Positions 25,015 to 37,764 of a stretch of DNA of 64,000 bases are shown in pieces. Each line of letters opens with the position of its first letter. The first letter of the stretch is position 1. The stretch is from NCBI GenBank assembly GCA_008692225.1, contig VICG01000002.1:3664273-3728272 (forward strand), in the 5' to 3' direction. The notes beneath the pieces were generated by a model. The model was not told the origin of the DNA. It saw nothing but the letters and a program-made list of their open reading frames with translations, and did no database searches. The translations under genes and the position numbers were made by a program. The stretch comes from Monilinia fructicola (taxonomy: Eukaryota > Ascomycota > Leotiomycetes > Helotiales > Sclerotiniaceae).

Positions 25015-25090
25015 CTTCATCATCTACTACAACTACTACTACCTAATTACTACCCAGGTAAGTACCTGCCTAGCTGGAGGTAGGTAGATA

Positions 25091-25280
25091 CTTCTTCTCT
25101 TGCTTCTCCTTCTCCTTCTCCTTCTCCTTCTCCTTCTCCTTCTATCTACCGACCTACACTACCTAGTCTACTCCGTACTACTTCTTCTTCTTCGTCTTCG
25201 GCTTCGTCTTCGGCTTCGGCTTCGTCTCTTCGTCTTCACCTTCGTCGTCTTCTTCGTCTTCTTCCCTTCTTCCTCTTCTT
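25091..25280. repeat. (CTTCTC)n and (CTTCGT/CTTCGG)n arrays
   Basis: Two imperfect pyrimidine-rich hexamer arrays separated by about 35 bp of unique sequence. Confidence 0.85.
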
Positions 25281-25324
25281 AACTTTATGATTCACGACCA
25301 AAATCTCCTTTTCTCTACATACTC

Positions 25325-25364
25325 AAGTACATACATACATACACATACACATACACATACATAT

Positions 25365-25395
<31 letters not shown>

Positions 25396-25470
25396 TATAT
25401 ACATATATATATACATACACACACACACACACACCTACACACACACACCTACCTACCTACATACCTTCTC
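25325..25470. repeat. (ACAT)n/(AC)n microsatellite
   Basis: Mixed ACATACAT, (AC)n and ACCTACCT units. Confidence 0.9.
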
Positions 25471-25944
25471 CTACTCCCAATACATATTGACAATCACATT
25501 AATTAAATAACTACTACAACCTGAATCATACCCATCCATTCATCCATCTATTCATCCACCCATCCAACAATCTTAATGACAACTTCATTCATCCTCATAT
25601 CCTGAAACTTCCCCCTTCCCACTTCTCCCTCCCCCCCCCCCAGGTAAACGGGTCAACGGTCAACCTCGCACTTCATCCGAAAAGGCCCTTGCACACAACT
25701 CGAATCCGCACATCAATCCTTCTATTTCCCTGCCAGCTTTTTTCTTACCATCATAAAACCATAAACTCAAACTCAAACCTTCAACATCCCAAATCTGTCA
25801 TTCGTTCTTTTCAAATTATCTCTCACCTTTTTGCATTCAGAAAATATTCTTTTCTGTGTTTACAACCACCTCGCATCAACCAAATAGCTAGTACATTAAT
25901 CCCTATTATTGAAGTCACGATTCAAAACGATAGAGTACATAATA

Positions 25945-28832
25945 ATGGCGCCCAATTTTGCCGATTCATTTTGGTCTGGGGACTATGCTGGAGGTAAGGG
26001 GGGGGCTTTTTATCTTTGGCAGAAATCTTTGCATCTTCTTCTTCTTCTTCTTCTGCATCAATTTACTAATGTTTATCCTTCAGGTCTTGGTGTTCTATTC
26101 GGTAAACTGCAGCAAGGTGTCGCTGAAAATCAACAAGTTCTTACCATTGCGCGAATGCGAGCTGAAGCCGAAGATGCTTATGGTATGAAATTAGGAGATA
26201 TTGGGCCTGCAGCGGATAGAATCACAGGAGGCTTCGGGAGAGATGATGGAGCAAGTGTTCGAAAGGTAAGGAGCAACTTGGTCTTTCTCTACATGAGGGC
26301 CATTTGACTGACAAGAATATAGGCATACGATGGAGTAAGGACGGAGATGGTGGAAGCCGCAAAGAATCACCGTAAAATCGCACAAAGTATTCGAGATCTC
26401 GTTGTAGCCCCCCTTTTCACGCTGGTGTGATGCACATGAAAATCGAGTTCAAAATTCACAAGATGATCTTCAGGCGCGGATAAAACTGCACGACAAACAA
26501 GCAGAGTTGGTCAAGAAACTAAGAAGTCATTACTTTAATAAATGTCGCTTGGTTGAAGATATCGAGGAGGAGAATAAGCTTGCTTTCCAGGATCCGGAAA
26601 CCAGCCCGAAGGCCAAGATTCCAGAGATCAAGGTTGGCGACAAGGATGAAGAAGAGGATGAACAGTCTTTAGAGATCGGTGATGAGATCTATAACTCGGA
26701 ACAAGTCAAGAAGATCATGACCCACCTTTTACAAACAATCAAACTGGGCGACACGAAAGTTCCAATCTTGGGCACATATCAGAATACAACATCTGGCGCG
26801 GATATAGTGGAATACTTTCAAAAATTCTTGGGCGCAACAAGCGTCAGTCATGCAGAACGTATTGGACAGGATTTAGTATCGCATGGTTTTCTACGATTGA
26901 TTGGAAATGTCGGCAATATTTTCGCAAACAGTTCCAAGATGTTCTACCAATGGCGACCAAAGGGTTTCCAGCTGACAGGAATTCCCGAAAAGAAACCGAC
27001 TGTTGGCCGCACTTTCTCTATCGCCTCTAACTCCGACTTTGCAGAATCTCCTGTCGTTGGATCAGTTGCTGAATACTTGGCGGGCTGGAATCCTTTAAAC
27101 AACCAACATCCAAACGAAACCCCGGGCGATCGTCTTCGTAGAGAAGCTGCAGAAGCGGATGAGAGATATAAACAAGGTGTTAGAAAATTAGATCATTTAC
27201 GATGCCAATTAGAGGAAGCCATTTTCGAGCATTTGAGATATTTGGAACGCTGTGAGCTCGACAGACTCAAGGCTATCAAGACCATCATTCTCGACTTCTC
27301 CGGAACGATTAGCAATGTCATTCCCAGTCTCCAATCCACAGTAGACAACATGATGCTCTACCAAGAAACAGTACAACCTCTTGGAGATCTGCGATATCTT
27401 CTCGAAAACTATCGCACTGGCGGTTTCGCGCCCAAGGTCATTGTTTATGAGAATTACTACAATTCTGCGGATGAACAAACTTTCGGTGTTGACTTGGAAG
27501 CTCGGGCTCGTGGTGATAGAAAGAGGGTACCCGTCATAATCACTACTATTCTCACCTTCCTCGACAACAGATATCCCGATCTTGAAGGTGATGCAGCTAG
27601 GAGAAGTGTTTGGTTGGTTGATGTTCCCCTTCACCAAACTCACCGAGTGCGAGATGCTCTCAACACAGGAAAACCATTTCCTATTGAAACTTTGGAGCCA
27701 TATGAAATTCCTATAATTGCAAAGCGTTCTTAAATTATATTTTGCTAGAATTACCAGGTAAGCCTAGCCTTTTATCCACAGCACAAAAAAACTATCCCCA
27801 CTAACCCCTTGTCTTAGATTCTTTAGTTTCATCTCACGTTTACGAAATTATGAAGACAATCTATTCAACGCCAGCATCCGAATCTACTGACTCAGCTCGA
27901 ATCTCAGTTCTACAAAATACCCTCAGTCAACTCAGATTAGCCAACATCGCGACCCTTGACGCTCTCATGACACATTTTACCAGATTGATTGAACTCACTT
28001 CCGCTGATGAAGCATATATCTCTGAGCTCGCAACAATCCTTGCTCCATGCGTTCTTCGTCCAAAAACCGAAACCTCAATGACCATGGAAGAGAAGTACTC
28101 ATACCGTCTAATTCGTGATCTATTTGCTCACAAAGATGCCATCTTCTCTGAGCTTAAGCGAGCTTCATCGCTCAATTCTGCTTCAAATATCGACACTAGA
28201 AGACCTAGAGCGATTAGCACCGATGAAAGTAACCGAAGAGCCAACATGGAAGCTAGACAAAAGGCCATCATTGCCGCAGGTGGAGCTAGAAGTCGCGCTA
28301 CTAGTCCTGCTCCGAGTCCCCGTGGTCATCGCAGAGATAGAAGCTCAGGACCACCTGCAGCTGAGACTCGTTTTCCGGTCCAAACATCTCCTACCGCTAC
28401 AACTGATTCAGCAAGAAATTCCAGGGGTAGTGTAAGGCAAAGCCTTGAAGTTCCATCATCAGCCGAGGCTAGTCCAGTCGTTGAACCAAAACCCTCTCCT
28501 TTATCGCCATTGGCAAATGGAGCTGAAACTAGCGTTACAAGCGCTACATATATGCCCGCGGCCGGAGATGTCATAATCGATGAACTCGCGTTAGAAAGGA
28601 GAACTAGTATCCCGGCTGTGGAGAAGAGAATAGTTTAGGGCGAAGTGGTCAGATGTCGAGAAACAGCATAGGAAGAAAGCCTTATGGAAATGTTGCAAGG
28701 ATGAGTAAGAACTTCGATATGGTGGCGTCTGGCAATAGAGATAGTGTGGGAAGCATTGGTGAAGTACCAGAGCCTGCAGCTGCAGAACAAAAGGTCGGGG
28801 TAAGTTTGGAGGACAAACCCATGGACGATTAG
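25945..28832 (+). CDS. F-BAR/DEP/RhoGAP protein, Rgd2-like
   Basis: This is a predicted Rho-family GTPase-activating protein that bends or binds membrane. The order is a first F-BAR part (MAPNFADSFWSGDYAGGLG, then LFGKLQQGVAENQQVLTIARMRAEAEDAYG), an inserted DEP domain (VPILGTYQNTTSGADIVEYF through KMFYQWRPKGFQL), the second F-BAR helices (RYKQGVRKLDHLRCQLEEAI, LERCELDRLKAIKTIILDFS), then RhoGAP (YLLELPDSLVSSHVYEIMK, LDALMTHFTRLIEL, ILAPCVLRP). A Ser/Pro-rich tail ends LEDKPMDD. Exons are 25945-25993, 26084-26265, 26323-27757 and 27818-28832; the introns are 90, 57 and 60 nt. Frame is lost at 26408-26413 (C6, one extra), about 27720-27723 (AAA, one extra), 27739-27743 (T4, one extra) and about 28629-28631 (AA, one short). 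Correction gives about 892 residues. F-BAR split by DEP is the layout of yeast Rgd2. Confidence 0.85.
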
Positions 28833-31728
28833 ATTCGACATGAAATTGGAGAGCTGGTACGGGAGACCAGGATCGATGGATGGGCACGAGCATGAATGTT
28901 AAATGAAAGTAAATCATGTACGATAATATGGCACGATATTTGCGACTGGCTTATTATTTGCCAGCAGAGCGAGAAGCGGGATGGTCATTTGATACCCTTC
29001 CCTTGAGTGTTTTTTTTTCTCTTGAATGTTCTAGGGGAGCATAATAGGAAAATATTTTATGACAATGTCTGGTTTTTTTTGTATTATGTGGCTTCATGCT
29101 TTTGACTGTCATGTTTTAAAGGCGCTCATGGGTGTGGAAAGCAATTGTGTTTTCCTTCTTGGTAGAGAATCTTCGGCTACCATTTCTTTACCCCTAACTT
29201 CACTCACAACTTTACTCCAGACTCACTTTACTTCCAAGGTTCCTCGAAGTGACCAGCGTCGAAACTTTGAAAAATGCACAATCTGAATTTGAGAATAATT
29301 AATTTCTTTTCCCCATCTTCAATTCAAAAACCCTTTCATCCATCATTTCCCATCAACCATCTACTATTTACCATCTCCTTCCTACCTTCCACTCCCGATC
29401 TTCAAACATCAATCGTCTGAACTTCAGCAATTTATCTATGATCTGTAAGTGAGAGCGAAATGATTTCTCAGGATTCAAAGAAAAGCTCGCAAGTTTGTGT
29501 TACAATTGGCACTACGTAATACTTGGAGCAAGTGGCATGAGTGATTTGCTACAGCAGAGCAAGAATATAGGCTCACTGGTCAAGCAACTTTGAAGGTGAA
29601 GTTAGAGGTAGAAATACTTGAGCGAATGTTCAAGGAGCAATGTAGTTTATCACCCAAGTTCAACTGCTGTGTTTGATGCTAATACAAATTTTCAGGGCCA
29701 GATAAAGAATCTGCTGAGATCAAGCAAGAACCCCAAGAACATAGCACTATGCATGGCGAAGCAACTGCTGCGATATCCAAGAAATGGCAAAAAGCCTCTT
29801 GATCTCAGCAAAACCTCTCCACGTTGCGTCGGCCATTACCACCGGCCGATCGTCAGCAACAAGACTCCCAACAAAGCAAAGTGGCATACTTACGACCTGG
29901 ACATGAGCTTCGCGGTAGAACTCCAATTCTGTCATTCAAACCTTCAACATGGAATGAAGCAACCACCGCGCCAGAACAATACTGATCATTGTATCATCTG
30001 CCCATATCACAGGGCAAAGTTCGAGATACTCGCCATGCTAGCGGAGTTGCAATATGTCGAGCGCTTCTTGCGTTGGCTGAAACACCAGAGGATTCTTCTG
30101 TGTTGGGAGAACATTTGTCATCGGTCCAAGAGTTTCGAGAAGGCTAATTCAAATTGCGGTGACTCTGGCAAGGAATCAATTGGGGGCAATATAGCAATAT
30201 GGCAAGAGGTGGAGAGATGGGAAATGGGACTCGCAAGCATCCATCTGGTGACGAGGATACTGAGCAAAGTTGATATGGTGGATATAGCCAGGGAAAGATT
30301 CTGCGAGAGGGTTTTTAAGAGCCCGGCTCTTACAGGCAAGCAGGTTGAAAGTATATAGCAAATAGCAAATAGCCAAGTTCTATACCTCAAGCAAGTTCAT
30401 TAACAGACTTTTGATTCTTTGAACACTTATCTCTCTTATGTAATGGTGTGATACCCCTCAAATATAGCTCCTATGACTCGGTTGAGAATTTATCTTTATC
30501 CTTCTACGATGATCATTTGGGTTACTTTCATAGTAGTGTTTTTGGGGGGTTTTCATGTTGGTACCGAAATTTCACATTTCAAATCATCATAACACGTTCA
30601 AACTCAGCATTGTATGGGTGAAGCTCTTTCTTGTATCATTAACTATTGTCATCTGTAAATTTCCCGTCATACAATCAACTTTGCCATAAACTATTCCTTC
30701 CATATCCTACATAAAGTCTCACCTTGCTAAGTGCTTCTTGCACTTCACCGTCATAACCTCCTTTTTCCTGGGAATACTTACATTATGCTTCCTCTATTTG
30801 CCTATCTGCCTTTGCCTCAAGTATCACTGGTGGCATACTTGCGAAATCTCTTTATGATTTGATAGTATTCTTCCTTGTTCCTGCAGGCTACTTCCCCTTG
30901 GCATTGCGTACAGGAGTACTTGGTTGTCTAGATGCGGTTTCGATATACATAGGAACGGGAATCTTTGAATATGGAAATATACGGAGCTGTGCAAGTTTGA
31001 AAGACAGGCTGGGGAGTCTCGGATTTGATGAGCAGAGATAGTAGTAGGTGATGTAATAGGATCGCAAGCATGGCATTAGATTCAGGTGTTGGGACTTTGA
31101 TGTTATTATGGTATAGGCGTCATCAGGTTAAGATGGAACATGTGCTTGTTTGTGCTCTGGTTAGGAGGAAAGGAGGCTGGGAAGCATATGCCTTTGTTTA
31201 TGTGGAAGGCTGCAGAGGGGCTGTAGATTGGAGGGAGGATGTGGGTAAGGATGTAGTAGAGATTTGGAGATCTGAAGATTTGGGCGGTGGTGAGACGTGC
31301 AATTCAGAATTGATATATTGAGATAGAGATTGGCATTTAGTTTCCAAGAACATGCTACTACTTCGTTCAATTGAGCAATGCTCCTTTGTAGGATAGTCAA
31401 TAAGGAAACTCCGCATGTTGAAACCATCTCAGATTTCTTCATCATTTCGAGTTTGCCAATATCTCAAAGGCTAAGTCCATCTGCCAGAGCATCGCGTACA
31501 TGAGTGTTCAATGCAAAGATCAGTGGTCAACTGAGAGTTTGATGAAGAAAAATGTATAATGTATTAATTAAAATCAAGGGATATCATAGCTATTACATAT
31601 CAATCATTACTCGTCTCAATACAATTATTCCACCATGTCCGTCCAAACTTTTTTTACAACCATCCCATCATAATCAACCATTTATTTATCCATCTCATAT
31701 CATTAAACACAAACCATAAACTCATCAA
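28833..31728. other. Intergenic region containing an unresolved gene-like stretch
   Basis: Apart from the stretch at 29462-30372 (listed next), no gene is supported. Short readings at 30859-31041 and 31070-31321 have no family features. Confidence 0.4.
29462..30372 (+). pseudogene. Unresolved coding-like stretch (gene remnant or indel-broken gene)
   Basis: Two overlapping plus-strand frames both look protein-like and neither can be joined into a full gene. One is open for 246 codons (29618-30358) without a stop, which is unusual by chance; it contains a helix-like stretch FEILAMLAELQYVERFLRWL. The other begins near 29462 (blocks such as ALRNTWSKWHE and AEQEYRLTGQATLKVKLEVEI), has a plausible 54-nt intron at 29642-29695 (GTAGTT, CTAATAC, TTTTCAG), but then meets nine stop codons. 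The stretch is flanked by intact genes. I recognise no family. Given the indel load in neighbouring genes, a real gene whose frame shifts several times is possible, as is a decayed one. Confidence 0.3.
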
Positions 31729-33557
31729 TCACAACGATTCTGGTTGCATCAACTCTTCATGCTTAGCGTCTCCCATTCCACCCTCATCGGACTTATGGCC
31801 ATTCTCCTTTCTAAAGATATCACTCTCAGAAACAGGAGAGAAGACCTTACCCCATCGTCCATGGACGAAGTCATTGGCAGTAACCAGACTGCTTCTCAAA
31901 TTCTCTTTAACAAGTTCACTTGTAGGTTGACTGAAGATAACATCAATTTCCTCCAGAGTCTTATTCTTGGTCTCGGGCATGAACAAACAACCCACGACGG
32001 CATACCACCATAGAAACCAAGTGTTGACCATGTTTGCGCTTTGCATCTCGGCGAAGAAGTATGTAACGAGGAAAGAACAGAGGAAGAGCATGGTGTCGGA
32101 TGTTTCCATTCCGTAGGATCGTAGATACGTTGGATAAACTTCGGATGGAATAACCCAAGTAAGACATGCATAGGATCCAAAGAAACCTTCATAGAGAATA
32201 AGACCGGTGATGTATGTACCCTGCGAGCCAGCCTTGTTGGACAAAGGAATCAAGTATGAGCATCCAATGATGAGAAGGCCGATGAAAAAACCGGGAAGCA
32301 TAGCAATTGCCCAGAAACGTCTGCCGAACTTCTCCATGTAAAGAATGGCTGGAATGGTACCGATGAGGAGAGAACCACCACCCACAAGGGACATAAATAC
32401 GGCTTGCTTATCATTGAAACCAACTTGTGACATAAGTGTGGCCATATAATATTGGATAGCGTTGATACCAGTAAATTGTCCCAAGAAGATCATGGCATTG
32501 GCGTAAACAAGTGCACGACGAGCTCGAGGAACAGTAAAGAAATCAAGCCATGCAAATCTCTTGCGGGCACCTTCCATCTCACGTTCGGAATCAACTGAAT
32601 GTTTCATGACGAAGAATTCCTTACGAGCGGTTTCATCTGTACCACGAATACGTTTCCAGACACCCCAAGCATCGGCTGTACGACCTTTGTGCATGAGGAA
32701 ACGAGGCGATTCTGGCATGAAGAGAATACCGACGAGCATAACGGTGGAGAAGACGAGTGATGATCCCAGCATATATCTCCAGCCACCAGATTTAACACCG
32801 ACGAAGATAGCGGCGACGACATATCCGAGAACTTCTCCGAGGGCGATCATGAACTGGTATAGGGAAACGAGATTTCCTCGATATTTAGGAGAAACCGATT
32901 CGGCGACGTACACGGGAACAGTTCCACCTTCGAGACCAACACCCAGACCGAGGATAACACGTCCAGCCATCATCATAGCAAAGTTGACGGCACCAGCTTC
33001 AAGAGCAGCTCCAACTGTGTAAAGGAACAATGACCATACGATAGCTTGCTTTCGTCCAACTGCTTCATTGAGAGGACCAAGCATCAACGCACCACCAACG
33101 GCACCCAATGGAACACCAGAGCTGACCAAACTAACTTGTTTTGTATCGAGGTGAAGTGACTTGGGCATGTATAAATTTGCGCCGGAGATTAAAGATTGAT
33201 CGATACCGGAAAGAAGACCTCCCATAGAGGCAAATGCAACTAACAACCTGGAAGAAATGTGTTAGATATGTTGTCATACATGCGTACACGACCCAATACA
33301 TACCAAGTATAATGTCTAGGGTCCTTAAAAGTCAATTGAAATACGTCTGAACGAGATTTGCCTCGAGCCGTAACCTCTGCTTCTAAATCTTGCACTTCAT
33401 TATCAATGGTTTCCATGTCACCTGCAGCTGCGATCTGAATTGCTTCCCACTCCGTGACTCGACGACCGATATGGTCCGGGCGAGCAGGAGCAGCACCCTT
33501 CTCATTGCCGACATCTGATACTCCTTCATCGCGCAACTTGGCGGGTATCTCCGACAT
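31729..33557 (-). CDS. Sugar-porter MFS transporter, intact
   Basis: This is a twelve-helix transporter of the MFS sugar porter family, expected to import a sugar or polyol by H+ symport across the plasma membrane. Signatures in order are GGLLSGIDQSLISGA (helix 1), NEAVGRKQAI (loop 2-3 G-R-K), GRVILGLGVGLEGGTVPVYV, SPKYRG, the ESPRFLMHKGR motif after helix 6, GQFTGINAIQYY (helix 7), FGRRFW, PSEVYPTYLRSYG, and the final MPETKNKTLEEID. An N-terminal cytosolic segment of about 85 residues precedes helix 1. Exons are 33304-33557 and 31729-33247; the 56-nt intron has a GTATGT donor. The coding length is 1773 nt, 590 residues, with no frame disruption, one of the few genes here free of them. The substrate cannot be read from the sequence. 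Confidence 0.9.
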
Positions 33558-35894
33558 GATTGAGAATTATATGATTATATATGTTTCAAGTAGTTTTTCA
33601 AGGGGGAAACAATGGTTGGAAAGAGGGAACTGTCCTCTCCGTACCAGAAATGCAGACGCTTTTTCAAAAAGCTAAGACAATGGAGAGAAGATTAGGGGTA
33701 TCTGATAGAAGATGGGGGACTGGAGAACAGATGAGGGGACATTGTGAAGATATATGATCTGATGACCCGGGTATAGTTACAGCCGAACAATACTCCCATC
33801 CAGGACTAGGTTCTCTCATTTGACGGATGGGAGCTTATTCATTGCTATTCCCCAATATGGTAAGGCTATGGAAGAATATCATGTTGTCGTTGGGTTCTCC
33901 CCGAGAGTCCTTTAGAGCCCTTTGACGGTCAAAGTTTGGAACGGAACGAACTACAGAAACAGGTCAGATGCTATCATGCTAATTCGATGAGCCACTGAGA
34001 TCATAGAACTAGATGCCAAAATTCCAGCAAAATTTGCCCCCTGGGATCTTCGGTTCACAGAAAACCCTGCAGAACTCCTCATTTTCTCCATAAGAAATTT
34101 ATCTAGACGGAGGTCTGTTGGAGTCTGGAGAGCGGAGGGTGGGTTTTCAATATGGTGGGTTGGTAAAATATCGGAAATACTTCGTTACACAACTTAATTC
34201 AATGCAGCTTGCAGCTTGCTCGTTGTGTTTTAGTCTTGTTACTTTATAAGGTTAGTCCGCATGTTTGGTTCGATAAGAAGAAAAAAAAAAAAAAGACGGA
34301 AAATTTATATAAGTTAAAAATAATATTTTGATGTTACGGTGGTTTTGTACTTTAGCTCCTGCTACTGTGCTCTGTATATCACCATCTTCCGCGCAATGAT
34401 CCTACTCGTAACTCTACGGAGTATACATTTTATACTGGACTATACAACCCATGTAACCATGCAACCCTTAGTAACAGAATCCTTGACCGACATATGATAG
34501 TTCACCGGTAGTTCAATCTCGTAAGAAAAAGAATCATCTTGATTGGTTGACGAAACGAGAAAGTTCAAAGTGGTTTGACACATGCCGCAAAAACCTTCAT
34601 CTCTCACGAGTTCTTGACTAATATGATTCGTTGGTCGCTCAAATATCTTCTTGTACTAAAAGAGATGCTGCTGGGTTTATTGATCGGATGCAAGTACAGT
34701 ACAGTAGAACTATGTACAGTATCCATTCTGCAGTAGTGTTCAATCCACAAAAACGCCGAGCATCATACACTGTATACTGTACAAGTACAGGACTGCAAGT
34801 CTTCATGGCACATTGCACGGACACAATGCTTCATTGTAGTGTGATGTACTGTCCAGTGTCCACGGGTACAATAGGTATATTATCGTTGAATACGAGTATT
34901 GAATGTTGAATAATGTTGAATGTACGGAGTGCAGTACTGTAGAGAAGAGTTCAAAGGGGGTGGAGTCGGTTGGATGTACAGTACAGTATCATGTAACCAA
35001 AGCATGGTTCACCAAGTCCACCATAAAATGCTTAGATCAACCACTTTTTTATCCCAGTTAAAGCTTATTAAACCCAAGCTTCCTTGTCCCGTTGTCCGCA
35101 TGTCTTGTTGATGTGCTTAGAATGACTCAAGACGCAAGACTCAAGTGGCATATTCAGAGTACGATCATGAGATATAACGTCAGAGGCTTTTCGGCTGGCT
35201 TAATCAAACTTTTAGATATCAAACTCTATGCGAAGAACAGGAAGAAAAAAAGACTTCTCTATCAGAATCACATCAATTGTTCTTGGTGTATTCCATATTA
35301 TTCCATGGCCTTACCATATGTATACCTTAGTCTGTATGGAATTAATTCTAGGTGTTTCCGGTATCCCTTGTCACTCCCCTCACGACCAGTAAAAGTTACC
35401 CAATCCCAGCATCTAGCTACGAATACAGTAGACTAAAAAGATTCCTATTACCCACAAAGAAGCCGAATCTAGGATCTCTGGCTCCATAGAACACGAACTC
35501 CACTCAAGTCACATCGTAAAAGTCGTCGCCTCCCCTGGGCATCCACGACATCTCATCGTCAGTTTGTCAACAAGTTCGAGTCAGTAGTATATTACTGGTC
35601 CCATAAGTCCACACTCCACATGATGCATAACCCCCCAATTTCCGATTTTATGGTAAAAAATTTCGTCTTCCACGCGACAACGTATCCCAAACAATGCAAT
35701 TGTGCCCCAATACGGAGTACTCCAGTCTCCAGTCCCCAGTCCCCGACCTCCAGATCATTTGTATGTGGATTCATCAATCGAATGTTCCGCGGGGATGATC
35801 TCGGTCCGAATAGACAGTTCAAACCACAATAACTGTGCGAGGAATTGAGAATGCCCACGGTTGCTGTAATTTTATGATGATGAAGCGAATAGCT
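33558..35894. other. Intergenic with repeated GTACAGTAC-type motifs
   Basis: This is 2.3 kb without a supported gene. From 34690 to 35000 the motif TACTGTAC/GTACAGTA recurs on both strands. An A-rich tract lies near 34279-34293. TACGGAGTA-type motifs occur near 34420, 34923 and 35713. Confidence 0.5.
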
Positions 35895-37764
35895 TCAAAT
35901 AGAGTCGTTTTCGATGGAAGCTGGCTTCGGCTGGTCCATCTCCTTCTTACTGTCTGCGAGATATTCAATCGCCAACGTATAACTGCCCCATACAATTCCC
36001 GTTGCGATGAACTGAAAAGCCCACGAAGAGATCAAGTGCTTCAGGCTAGGCATCTGGAAGCCTATTTCGTAGAAATCTACCAGATCAAGACCAATTCTAC
36101 TTCCGTATGCTCTACCAATGAATCGTAACATTATAGCTTCAAGTGGTGTTATAAGGATCGAAGCAGCCAACTCTCTGAATGCTTCAGCAGCAAGTATGGT
36201 TGGAAACATAGTAAGGCCGGTTTTACGATATTTAATGTCTCTCGATTCATTAGGATCGTTTGCGCTTCTTAGTTCCGCTGACCATGTTCCAAGACCAAAG
36301 CTTGGCTCGACGGGTGTAGATGTAGAATCAACATCAAAGCTGATTAGTGTTGGTCGTGCATCATCGTCCTCGTCAACGCTTGTCGAAGCATTAGTATGTC
36401 GTCGAGAGCGAGGTCCTGTTCTTTCCAATGCCGGCAATCCTTCAAGAGCTCTCAAAGTATCTTCCTCTCCACCGTGAATTGGATCATTCTCTTCCTGATT
36501 ATCCGGTGTGTCAAAATCCCAGATATTAGTTTTGACTCCAAGGCCAGCAAACATGCTTTCTCCCTTTGGTCGAGGTAGGAATCTGTATATAGGCCGATAT
36601 AAGAGACGGGACACGATATACTTGATCTTTCCATGAAACACAATAGCCAGGATTGGGGTTGTGCAACGCATCAAAGCTAACGACCATGAAATAATTGAAA
36701 TAAAATTTCCCGAAGGTCGAGGTGGAGCTTGAAGTGGTGATGCCTTCGAGAATGGGATCAATGACAACAACGGGGGTAAGATTTTGTTAGAATTGACCAA
36801 CTCAAACTGATGCAACATAGCAAACATGCGTAAGTGCAATGTGATGTAGCGAAAGCCTGTGCCGAGGCTATCGAATCATTAGTTGCGTCTGTCGTTTCCA
36901 AAGAATGTAAACACTCACCAGGTATCGGCTATATTCTTGATCCAGACGTCTTGCGAGGTAAGTAGTACCTCATTCTCATCATACATGTGATCTAGGACAC
37001 TTTCCAGGTAGCAACCCACCCATTCTGATAGATGATATGCTATGGCAGTAGGAAGTCCAGCAAATAATAAGTTCGGGATAGATCTTCTAGCTCTTTCACG
37101 CTGAATCAACGCTAGGATTCCAACATCAGAATATGATCTGTAGAGCTTCATCTTGTAAGTATTATATCTCGTTAGTTTGCTAGGTCAACGTACCAAGACT
37201 CTCCGTCTGAATCCGACAACACCCCAGACACCAGCTTGGAGCGTTGCACGGCCAGCTTCCAAGATCCGTAAACCTCTGATTGTCTCTTCAATCTTTTGAG
37301 TATTGTGTAATTTTGCCGCTGCTCTCACAGCATTCAAATCTTCAACAATCCCCGTGACTTGCATTACTTCATTGGCTGCACGAATGTTTTCTCGTTCTCT
37401 CCGTTTGGTCTCGGGATTCCTTGGATGGCCATGTTCATCAAATCGTTGAACATAGCCAAGATTACCGGAAGTTTCTGGTTGAGGTAGCCGAATTACTCGA
37501 TCTTCGTATGGCGTTCGACCCTAGGATTCGTGAGCATGAGCTTCTGGGTATATGACTTGGCGGTAAGTGTTTTGACAAGTTTGAAAGCCTTCAGATCCAC
37601 GTTGTAACGAACCAAAGTTGAATACAAGGATGCCAGACAAATGGTATAACGAAACAGAAGTCACGGGAAACCGACACAAATAAGAAAAGTTTCATCGACA
37701 ATAACGAGAAAAGAAGTTATTGACCTACCAATGCCCAAGCTGTCAATGATTCCAACCTTCCCAT
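35895..37764 (-). CDS. Conserved-looking multi-exon membrane protein of unknown function
   Basis: Exons are best read as 37729-37764 (tentative), 37194-37520, 36919-37151 and 35895-36867, with introns of 208, 42 and 51 nt. The total is 1569 nt, 522 residues. The N-terminal half has the block RVIRLPQPETSGNLGYVQRF and an Asn/Arg-rich helical segment; then RRRVLMKLYRSYSDVG, a hydrophobic stretch (LLFAGLPTAIAYHLSEWVG), a membrane segment ISIISWSLALMRCTTPILAIV, an acidic Ser-rich linker containing TLISFDVD and GTWSAEL, and C-terminal hydrophobic stretches (ASILITPLEAIMLRF; FQFIATGIVWGSYTLAIEYL). I do not recognise the family. The first exon is the weakest part: an in-frame TAG at 37521-37523 forces an acceptor there, and the ATG at 37764 with a GTAGGT donor fits in phase. 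The gene is divergent from utp13 with a 400-bp shared upstream region. Confidence 0.6.

Larger units (their letters stand above)
23807..25944. other. Microsatellite-rich divergent intergenic region
   Basis: The region lies between the divergently transcribed dipeptidase and RhoGAP genes. It contains four kinds of microsatellite (listed separately), several TACCTAGGTA-type motifs (24355-24392), and a C11 tract near 25630. The pyrimidine-rich part from about 25500 is probably the RhoGAP promoter/5' leader. Confidence 0.6.

Noticed and set aside
24650..25490. Ile-, Leu- and Thr/His-rich readings
   Set aside because: They are microsatellite translations without any non-repetitive part.
29462..30372. 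Idea that all stops in one frame reflect RIP because each is one C-to-T step from CAA, CAG or CGA
   Set aside because: Every stop codon is one such step from a sense codon, so the observation carries no information; the stop density is also near random.
31729..33557. Naming the substrate of the MFS sugar porter
   Set aside because: Sugar-porter signatures identify the family only; substrate cannot be read from these motifs.
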